Virus record (IMG/VR): IMGVR_UViG_3300033064_003894
Coordinates: 1-64,000 of that record
DNA: 64,000 bases
Reading direction: 5' to 3' (one strand)
Source: a virus
Shown here: positions 58,555 to 64,000 of the stretch, in pieces
How positions within the stretch are numbered: position 1 is the stretch's first letter
Layout: each line of letters opens with the position of its first letter
The notes under the pieces: model-generated
Database searches by the model: none
Told to the model about the DNA's origin: nothing
What the model saw: only the letters and a program-made list of their open reading frames with translations
Translations under genes and position numbers: made by a program

Positions 58555-58582
58555 GTCTGATTGGCGCATATTAAATATTTAC

Positions 58583-58590
58583 GGTAAAAT
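58583..58590 (+). promoter_or_regulatory. -10-like GGTAAAAT
   Basis: It lies 28 nt upstream of the ATG at 58619. The leader is A-rich without a clear Shine-Dalgarno. Confidence 0.4.
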
Positions 58591-58618
58591 AATCTTGTAA
58601 ACCAAACCAAAAATAAAA

Positions 58619-59497
58619 ATGTTTCGATTAGCTTCTAAAATAATAGACTGGGTTGACGAGGGGAACATACCTCTTTCTTCCGTCGCATTCCCACATAGCT
58701 TTGACGAATATGCGTTAATAATTGAAGATGAGGATGGTGTTATAGGCCGTAAGTTTCCAGTTAATAACAAGCAGAATCTAGTCAAGTCACTTGACAGCTT
58801 CTCTAAATACGCAAGCAGGCTTCTCCCTCTACATAGAAGAACGGCGGCACATTATATACACCAGGAGTGCTCAAGATACGAAATGCCTACAACAGATGTA
58901 GTAAATAAATATAATGATCCGGAAATTAATTCTAGGATGGTCTCATATAAAGAGGCATATGTTGACTATCAGCCAGAGATGTTTAAAAAGTACGCTAGCA
59001 GCCTAATATCAAATAATAATGAAACATCAGCTCCTTCTGAATATGTAGTTGACTCCAACTTTTTAAAACAGGCTTATTATGATTTTAAGGACATTCTTCT
59101 TGAATCTGGACTAATAAAAACTGCTAACGATCCTGAGCTTTCTGTAATTAAATCAGAGCTTTCAGATGACATAACAAATGAAGTTCTTCATAAGATAGCA
59201 GAATATATATATAACAAAGTATCTCCTACACTATTTGAAAAAACTAAGTATTTCTATAAAACTACATATCCAAAACATGTAATAGAAAAAACTGCTTCCA
59301 AAGTAGACCAACGCATATTAGAATACATTGAAGACAATGCACACAAGCTTCATGGATATTTTGATAACGCATTTATACATAAGCTAGCAAATGATGCAGA
59401 AGTTGTTTTATCTGACACACCAGATAAAGTTTGCTTAAAAATAGTGGAGATACTAAATGGACAACCAAAGTGGAAAGGCTCTCGTAAGTCTAGTTAA
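58619..59497 (+). CDS. portal-cluster hypothetical protein
   Basis: 292 aa (MFRLASKIIDWVDEGNIPLS). Alpha-helical, with FSKYASRLLPLHRRTAAHYI and a C-terminal helical part (LEYIEDNAHKLHGYFDNAFI). First gene of the cluster ending in the portal. It could be a head-assembly factor or internal protein; no terminase or protease motif is visible. Overlaps the next gene by 41 nt. Confidence 0.55.
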   Translation: MFRLASKIIDWVDEGNIPLSSVAFPHSFDEYALIIEDEDGVIGRKFPVNNKQNLVKSLDSFSKYASRLLPLHRRTAAHYIHQECSRYEMPTTDVVNKYNDPEINSRMVSYKEAYVDYQPEMFKKYASSLISNNNETSAPSEYVVDSNFLKQAYYDFKDILLESGLIKTANDPELSVIKSELSDDITNEVLHKIAEYIYNKVSPTLFEKTKYFYKTTYPKHVIEKTASKVDQRILEYIEDNAHKLHGYFDNAFIHKLANDAEVVLSDTPDKVCLKIVEILNGQPKWKGSRKSS

Positions 59498-60293
59498 GTA
59501 TGGATTCGATCCTGAAGACTCAGATCTTCATTCTGCCCTAATAGGTGATGAGGATTCTGGGACAATTGTCGGCTCTGTTCCTATAGTATCAAAAACAAAT
59601 ATAGACGAGATTATGGACATCTCTAAGTCTCCAACTTCTGGAGACTTGTTTCTTCAAGAAAATGATTCTACAATAGATCAGGACGAAGAAGAAATAGACA
59701 CTTTAGAGGAGCTTTCAGGAGCACAACAGTCTGACATTTATAAGTTTTTGAAGTCACATTATGGAGACTCTTTCATAAGGTGGGAGCCAGAAACTTTAAG
59801 GGTGGTCTTGGCTGACGATCTTAATTCTACAGATATACCAGACAATGTTTGGGAGACTATCTTGGCAATAAAAACAGCCGCTGTAGGAGTATCTTGGGAT
59901 AACTATATCGCATTTGAAAAGTCATCCTTGGCAATATCTGGTATGCCAGTGGACCCAGGATCTATACAATATGTATCACCTAAGCAAATGTACAGAATGT
60001 ATACTTTTATGAAGGAGATAGATCCTGGACAGACATTCAGTGATGAAGTACTTAGGTATATAGCAGCACGATTATTTTCTGACAATCTTGTTTACTCAAT
60101 AGGAGCATTCCCTGATGATGTTCAAACACATATAGAGAGTCTTGGAGTGTCAAGAGATTTAGTTACAAAGGTTTCAGAGAAATTGCACTCTTTTGGTGAC
60201 CTTTCTAGAGATAGCATTCCTTCATTCATTGGTGAATTATCAGAGAATGCTGTTGATATACAAATAGCCAGGTATCTTGATATGATCTCATGA
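59457..60293 (+). CDS. portal-cluster hypothetical protein
   Basis: 278 aa (MDNQSGKALVSLVKYGFDPE). The N terminus is acidic and Ser-rich (SPTSGDLFLQENDSTIDQDE); the rest is helical (KQMYRMYTFMKEIDPGQTFS). Likely a virion or head-assembly protein by position. It ends in ATGA overlap with the next gene. Confidence 0.55.
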   Translation: MDNQSGKALVSLVKYGFDPEDSDLHSALIGDEDSGTIVGSVPIVSKTNIDEIMDISKSPTSGDLFLQENDSTIDQDEEEIDTLEELSGAQQSDIYKFLKSHYGDSFIRWEPETLRVVLADDLNSTDIPDNVWETILAIKTAAVGVSWDNYIAFEKSSLAISGMPVDPGSIQYVSPKQMYRMYTFMKEIDPGQTFSDEVLRYIAARLFSDNLVYSIGAFPDDVQTHIESLGVSRDLVTKVSEKLHSFGDLSRDSIPSFIGELSENAVDIQIARYLDMIS

Positions 60294-60511
60294 TAACACC
60301 AATAATAATAGACAAAAAAGATATCCTACCTCAAAAGTCTAAGGAGTATCTTTATGACCACTCTATTAGCACTCTAGGAGGGATTGAGCGTAACAAACCT
60401 GTAAAGTTTTGGTTAAGTCAGGCCCTTAAAATATTAAAGATAAGGGCAAAGCCTGCAAAGAGAATATTGTCTAATATTGGGGAAGCGTATGAAGAAGAGA
60501 ATAAAAAATAA
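60290..60511 (+). CDS. small basic protein before portal
   Basis: 73 aa (MITPIIIDKKDILPQKSKEY). Short strand, then a basic helix (QALKILKIRAKPAKRILSNI). Its last base is the first base of the portal ATG. Function unknown. Confidence 0.5.
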   Translation: MITPIIIDKKDILPQKSKEYLYDHSISTLGGIERNKPVKFWLSQALKILKIRAKPAKRILSNIGEAYEEENKK

Positions 60512-62295
60512 TGTCAATAAATTCTAATGACCTAGTGTTTGGCAAGTCAAGAGGGGGATATTATCAGTCTCCTTATTATGATATAGCAAGAACGTATCTT
60601 CCAAAGAACATGGAAGACCTAATTCGTTGGTGCAGATATTATTTTGAGAACAACCCAATTATTCACCAGGCCATTAGGCGTATGTCTTCATATCCAGTAA
60701 CTGACATTATGTTGTCAGATGAAATATCAAAAACTGCAAAAGGCAGAGCAGAAGACCTAGTCTCTCAGCTAAAGCTTAGAGACCATTCAATAGATATAGC
60801 AATACAATATTTTACATTTGGCAATGCATTTTCTTCTGTTTCTCACCCATTTCTAAGATACTACAAGTGCTTAAAGTGCACAAAAGAAAACTCACAGGCG
60901 ATGATTTTGCAGACGAGGGGATACAAGAAGTCTATATTTAAAATAAGAACAGTCAGCGGTAAACAGATTATAACACTAGACAGGTGTCATTTCTGCAGAG
61001 AGACTAATGTACCAGTAGATATAATAGATAAACCAGTTAGCGATATTAGTAAGATTAAGATTATCTTGTGGGATCCATCTTATATTCGTATTGACTACAA
61101 TGAGGTATCTGGGGAGAGAAATTACAGATACATACTCCCAGAATCTTCACGTAAATCTATACTTGATGGATTGACGTTTCCTATAACTACTTCACCTAAA
61201 ATATTCATTGATGCGGCACTTCAAGATAAAGACATTATAATAGAGAAGTCGTCATTCTTCCATTTCGCCAGAAACACTGTTTGTTCATCTAACGGATGGG
61301 GAATACCAATAATTCAGCCAGTATTAAGAGAACTGTTCTATATGCAGGTTCTTAAGAAAGCTAGCGAGGCTATTGCTATGCAGCACGTTACGCCTTTGAC
61401 AATATTGTTCCCTGGAGACTCTGGCGGTTCTAATGTATACCAAACACTTGACTTGGGAAACTGGTCAAAGAATGTTGAGGATCAAATTAAGAAGTGGAGG
61501 AGAGATCCTAACCACATGCCAATAATGCCATCACCAGTAGGAGTTGAGTATGTTGGTGGACAGTATAGAACACTTGATCCTCACCCACTAATTGAGCAAT
61601 CAGCTAGTGACATATCTGTAGGCATGGGTGTACCTAAAGAGTTTCTTTATGGAGGGACGTCATTCTCTGGAGCGTCAATTGCTTTGAGAATGCTGGAGAA
61701 TGATTTCATTAACTTAAGGACCTCTCTACTTGAGTACATGAATGAATTCTTAATACCTAGAATTTCAAAGATAGCAAACGTTTCCACTTTCACTCTTAAG
61801 TTTGGAAACATGAGGACTGCTGACGATATTCAAATAAAAGAAACTCTGCTTAGGCTTGCACAGCATGGGTTGATATCAAAAACTACAGTTCTTGCAGAAC
61901 TTGGATTTGATTACGCTAAAGAAACCGATAACATGCTATCAGAGCAGAAAGACCTAGCAAATCTTCAATCTACAATTACATCTGACGAGGGCGGAATTCC
62001 TACAACGCTTTCTAATATTAATGTACCGTTTGGTGACGGATCAATGATGATAGGACAAGTTGGAGAAGAGGCTATATCTGTTATATCTAAGATTATATCT
62101 ACAGCTGACCCTCTAATAGGAACTCAGATACTAGAATATATGCAGTCAATATCTCCAAACGTTCACGGCGCAGTTTCATCCTTTATAGCAAACAATTCAA
62201 GATCTTCTGTCCCTAAAGAAGATAAAGAAGGAGGAACAGACATGAGGCCAACACCAAGTCAGAAACCACCTAGACGTACTAAGTCAACAATATAA
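60511..62295 (+). CDS. portal protein with inserted zinc ribbon
   Basis: 594 aa. Portal-like features in order: NPIIHQAIRRMSSYPVTD, GNAFSSVS, the wing region IILWDPSYIRIDY, WGIPIIQPVLRELFYMQVLK, PIMPSPVGVEYVGG, DISVGMGVPKEFLYGG and SGASIALRMLENDFINLR. Twelve copies form the head vertex for DNA entry and tail attachment. A four-Cys zinc ribbon (C120, C123, C159, C162) interrupts the N-terminal half. The tail is Ser/Pro/Lys-rich. Confidence 0.8.
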   Translation: MSINSNDLVFGKSRGGYYQSPYYDIARTYLPKNMEDLIRWCRYYFENNPIIHQAIRRMSSYPVTDIMLSDEISKTAKGRAEDLVSQLKLRDHSIDIAIQYFTFGNAFSSVSHPFLRYYKCLKCTKENSQAMILQTRGYKKSIFKIRTVSGKQIITLDRCHFCRETNVPVDIIDKPVSDISKIKIILWDPSYIRIDYNEVSGERNYRYILPESSRKSILDGLTFPITTSPKIFIDAALQDKDIIIEKSSFFHFARNTVCSSNGWGIPIIQPVLRELFYMQVLKKASEAIAMQHVTPLTILFPGDSGGSNVYQTLDLGNWSKNVEDQIKKWRRDPNHMPIMPSPVGVEYVGGQYRTLDPHPLIEQSASDISVGMGVPKEFLYGGTSFSGASIALRMLENDFINLRTSLLEYMNEFLIPRISKIANVSTFTLKFGNMRTADDIQIKETLLRLAQHGLISKTTVLAELGFDYAKETDNMLSEQKDLANLQSTITSDEGGIPTTLSNINVPFGDGSMMIGQVGEEAISVISKIISTADPLIGTQILEYMQSISPNVHGAVSSFIANNSRSSVPKEDKEGGTDMRPTPSQKPPRRTKSTI

Positions 62296-62663
62296 TGTCA
62301 AACATATTCTTCGCTGGAGAAACAGTACCTAGAACACTTGAAACTAAAAATCACGCTGAGTCTCTTGATAAATCAATAAACCCTGACGATATAATAGCAA
62401 AGGCTGCTGAGGATAATAAGGGTAAAAGAGCTATAGCCTCTGAAGAAGTTAAGGCTCCTGAAGAAATGAGACCTTCATATTTGAAGTATCACTTTTTTGA
62501 GCTACCTAAAGACTCCGTTGAATACGAAACCGTTTGTAAGAAGATCTCTGAAAAAAAATATTCATTTGCTAAGGAAATAGTCAGGGATGTTAACGATGAC
62601 ATTGGTTCAATCGCTATTCATTTGTTCCTTACAGAGACTAGGATTGCGAGTAGTATTCATTAA
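62295..62663 (+). CDS. hypothetical protein after portal
   Basis: 122 aa (MSNIFFAGETVPRTLETKNH). An acidic/basic N-terminal half and a folded C-terminal half (PSYLKYHFFELPKDSVEYET). It shares one base with the portal stop. Could be a head-assembly accessory. Convergent overlap of 26 nt with 62638-62784. Confidence 0.55.
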   Translation: MSNIFFAGETVPRTLETKNHAESLDKSINPDDIIAKAAEDNKGKRAIASEEVKAPEEMRPSYLKYHFFELPKDSVEYETVCKKISEKKYSFAKEIVRDVNDDIGSIAIHLFLTETRIASSIH

Positions 62664-62784
62664 TAGTTTCTTCTCTAATCTCTTCTACTAATTTATCTCG
62701 TTCGCTTATTTCTTCTTCAATTTCTTGGCCAGACATGTCATTAGCTACTTCTATAAAGCAAAAGTGCCCATCTTTTTCGTCCAT
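62638..62784 (-). CDS. small acidic 48-aa protein, leaderless
   Basis: MDEKDGHFCFIEVANDMSGQ begins a highly acidic helix (EIEEEISERDKLVEEIREET) ending in TAG at 62638. Its ATG is 5 nt after GGTATAAA, which supports it as real. No family recognised. Confidence 0.55.
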   Translation of the reverse strand: MDEKDGHFCFIEVANDMSGQEIEEEISERDKLVEEIREETINEYYSQS

Positions 62785-62789
62785 AACTG

Positions 62790-62797
62790 TTTATACC
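62790..62797 (-). promoter_or_regulatory. -10 octamer GGTATAAA, leaderless class
   Basis: Five nt (CAGTT) separate the octamer from the ATG at 62784. Divergent from the RNA promoter at 62817-62844. Confidence 0.6.
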
Positions 62798-62816
62798 ATT
62801 TTTTTAAAAAAAGTAT

Positions 62817-62844
62817 TTGACAAACAGTTTGTAGTCATTAGAAT
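62817..62844 (+). promoter_or_regulatory. canonical sigma70 promoter for a non-coding RNA
   Basis: TTGACA (62817-62822), 16 nt, then TAGAAT (62839-62844). It is the best -35/-10 pair seen in the window and points into a region without a credible gene. Start of transcription is expected near 62850. Confidence 0.65.
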
Positions 62845-62849
62845 TTCCG

Positions 62850-63380
62850 CGTCCAACTAAGGTTGGAGGGGAGACCCGAGACGATTCGGGGCAAGTTAAT
62901 ACTTGGATGGACGGGGGGAAACACCTCAGCTATACAGGCATACGTTTAACAATTAGAGGTTCCCGAAACCTCCAAAACAACGGCGTTACTGAACGAACAA
63001 TCTGGACATTTTAAATAGAAGATCAACAAATCAAGTGGTGGAAATTCTAAATTCAGGAGCATGCCCTGAACACGTTGTTCTATTCATTCAACATATTTTA
63101 CTATATAATTGCCATATCATCACAGATACAGAGATTTCCTTATTCTGCAGAGAGCAGCGCAACATATGCACCAGCATCGCCTCAGACATGCCTGTATTCA
63201 CTTGTGCGGCTACATAATATGAAAAGTGGCATCTCACTCACCTTTTGTATGAAAATCGATTACAGGGCATTACAGACGCGTTTAAGCGAATGTGCCATTT
63301 TTCGGCCCGTAAATTATATGCTAGTCTTTCTATCGAAGGTCTCTCGCACGCGTAAGAGCTGCACGCGCTCGCGTAAGAGT
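62850..63380 (+). ncRNA. probable structured non-coding RNA
   Basis: The region after the sigma70 promoter lacks a credible CDS but holds consecutive perfect hairpins: CCAAC/GTTGG (62853-62866), CCCGA/TCGGG (62875-62890), CAAGT/ACTTG (62892-62905), GAGGTT/AACCTC (62956-62972), CGTT/AACG (about 62984-62995) and TTCAGG/CCTGAA (63052-63070). The 3' end is not defined; a direct repeat CGCGTAAGAG (twice, near 63350 and 63370) lies near my limit. I could not match it to a known RNA class. Confidence 0.5.
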
Positions 63381-63418
63381 TAACTGTTAATTGTATGCTT
63401 GGTAGCTAGGTAGGAAAC

Positions 63419-63466
63419 CCTCCTCTATCCTCCCCCCTATAGTCCCCCCTCCTTCCTCCTCCCTTT
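63419..63466 (+). repeat. pyrimidine tract with five CCTCC motifs
   Basis: About 48 nt of nearly pure C/T contain CCTCC five times. On the plus strand this matches the anti-Shine-Dalgarno; on the minus strand it is a G-run-rich purine tract with two GGGGGG blocks. The intergenic remainder (63381-63500) shows nothing else I can name. Confidence 0.6.
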
Positions 63467-63500
63467 AATCCGCATGCACCATATTTTTAAAAATAAAAAT

Positions 63501-63522
63501 GGAACACCCGTGTGGATGTTCC
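63501..63522 (-). terminator. rho-independent terminator
   Basis: On the minus strand GGAACATCC and GGGTGTTCC form a stem with one mismatch around ACAC, followed by ATTTTTATTTTT. It ends the 63543-63812 gene. Confidence 0.75.
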
Positions 63523-63542
63523 AAGCCCGATAGGCATTTGGC

Positions 63543-63812
63543 TTAGCCTTCGTCTTCGTCGTCCGGGCTCTTCGGGCTACTCGTCCGAGCTTTCTTGTCG
63601 GCAGCGCTCTTGCGGTTGAACAGGCGCGAGCCTCTCACTCCGTCGATTGCGTAGCCGCCTCCGGCGACGATCGCAGTTCCGATGGCAACGGCGACACCAA
63701 CGGCGACGCCGAGTCTCAATCCGGTGAGCAGGGTGTTTCCAATCCCGCCAGTCGCCAATCCGGATTCGGAAACGACAGCCGAGGGTTCGGTGGGAAGTTC
63801 GATTTCGTTCAC
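63543..63812 (-). CDS. GC-rich small glycine-zipper membrane protein
   Basis: 89 aa from GTG 63812 with AAGGAG upstream. One long Gly/Val/Ala hydrophobic region (LGVAVGVAVAIGTAIVAGGG, about residues 34-53) is followed by a basic then acidic tail (PKSPDDEDEG). Codons are GC-rich (line 63661-63720 has 39 G/C of 60), unlike the flanks but like the 420-2820 island. Leader is about 66 nt. Function unknown; glycine zippers often oligomerise in membranes. Confidence 0.6.
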   Translation of the reverse strand: MNEIELPTEPSAVVSESGLATGGIGNTLLTGLRLGVAVGVAVAIGTAIVAGGGYAIDGVRGSRLFNRKSAADKKARTSSPKSPDDEDEG

Positions 63813-63878
63813 AGGTCTTTCTCCTTAATTTCGAGTTCTCAGTAGTGCGAAACTTTGTTATGGTTTCACTTACAAGAT

Positions 63879-63886
63879 TTTATACC
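63879..63886 (-). promoter_or_regulatory. -10 octamer GGTATAAA with SD leader
   Basis: Leadered class: 66 nt to the GTG at 63812, with AAGGAG near the start codon. Confidence 0.55.
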
Positions 63887-63919
63887 ACTCAATGTTAATA
63901 AATTGACTAGTTTTAGGCC

Positions 63920-63947
63920 TTGAAAAGGACTGGAATGATGATAAGAT
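63920..63947 (+). promoter_or_regulatory. sigma70-like promoter, leaderless class
   Basis: TTGAAA (63920-63925), 16 nt, TAAGAT (63942-63947), then 6 nt (ATTGTT) to the ATG at 63954. Confidence 0.45.
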
Positions 63948-63953
63948 ATTGTT

Positions 63954-64000
63954 ATGAAAAGAGTAGTAACTAACGGCGTCAGAAGGGTCGTTGAGAGCTC
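63954..64000 (+). CDS. partial basic protein cut by window edge
   Basis: ATG 63954 opens MKRVVTNGVRRVVESS and runs off the window. The start is supported by the promoter 6 nt upstream. Nothing more can be said. Confidence 0.45.
   Translation, partial: MKRVVTNGVRRVVES

Noticed and set aside
62880-62930. Resemblance to 5S rRNA (AGTTAATACTTGGATGG)
   Set aside because: Only about 15 nt resemble the 5S segment around ACTTGGATGG. Flanking stems of 5S rRNA are absent and the local hairpins are different.
63035-63383. Two short plus-strand frames inside the ncRNA region
   Set aside because: No ribosome binding site, no leaderless promoter spacing and Cys/Ser-rich composition typical of non-coding translation. 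Both overlap predicted hairpins.
62850-63480. GOLLD or ROOL RNA
   Set aside because: Those RNAs are known from phages and have similar length, but I recognise none of their conserved elements and no tRNA genes adjoin. Kept as an unclassified RNA.
1-64000. Prophage integration module or attachment sites
   Set aside because: No integrase, excisionase or att-like direct repeat near the tRNA could be found; the XRE protein alone is not enough to infer lysogeny.

Overview
The window reads as a stretch of a large tailed bacteriophage (Caudoviricetes). It has tightly packed genes with start/stop overlaps, many short orphan proteins, frequent strand switches, a portal protein, more than 20 kb of tail or receptor-binding genes, a lysozyme and a tRNA gene. 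No terminase, major capsid, polymerase, integrase or repressor module was recognised, so only part of the genome is visible and lifestyle cannot be judged. Most of the window is AT-rich (21 G/C of 60 in bases 3001-3060). Two patches are strikingly GC-rich: 420-2820 (41 of 60 in 481-540) and about 63543-63830 (39 of 60 in 63661-63720). The host cannot be named. Two lipoprotein signal peptides imply a host that processes lipoproteins.

Layout. 1-2873: minus-strand chain of small coupled genes, mostly inside the GC-rich island, including a probable Acb2/Tad1-type anti-defence protein. 2880-7522: minus-strand small accessory genes with a zinc-finger/HTH protein and a DnaQ-like exonuclease. 7574-9234: two basic membrane-anchored proteins, one with a possible permuted papain-like fold. 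9718-14784: receptor-binding cassette (beta-helix protein and a clan-A glycoside hydrolase-like protein) flanked by two copies of a two-gene module. 14796-19986: small genes and a HAD phosphatase. 20037-27211: two large proteins built of carbohydrate-binding-like modules. 27208-31687: lipoproteins, an i-type-like lysozyme, a dual-specificity phosphatase, XRE-type HTH and tRNA-Arg(UCU). 31712-45272: minus-strand tail operon with a glycosyltransferase. 45400-54135: metalloprotease-like protein and virion or accessory genes. 54132-57274: VWA-metallopeptidase, MoxR-like ATPase and RecA-like ATPase. 57898-58554: HNH gene broken by an in-frame TGA. 58619-62663: portal and neighbours. 62817-63500: probable structured non-coding RNA locus.

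The most unusual feature is transcriptional. At least ten transcription units start with the octamer GG(T/G/C)ATAA(T/A/C) placed exactly 5 nt before the start codon, and others at 6 nt. With normal sigma70 spacing this puts the transcription start on or next to the ATG, so these mRNAs should be leaderless. In three places the leaderless ORF is only 16-19 codons long and its stop touches the start of the next gene, suggesting translational coupling from a mini-ORF. A second promoter class has the same -10 but a leader with a strong Shine-Dalgarno.

Biologically, the tail genes point to a polysaccharide-coated host: clan-A glycosidase-like domains, a beta-helix and repeated carbohydrate-binding-like jelly rolls. 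The lysozyme, lipoproteins, phosphatase and anti-defence candidate are the host-takeover layer. All functional calls are from reading motifs by eye; no database search was possible.
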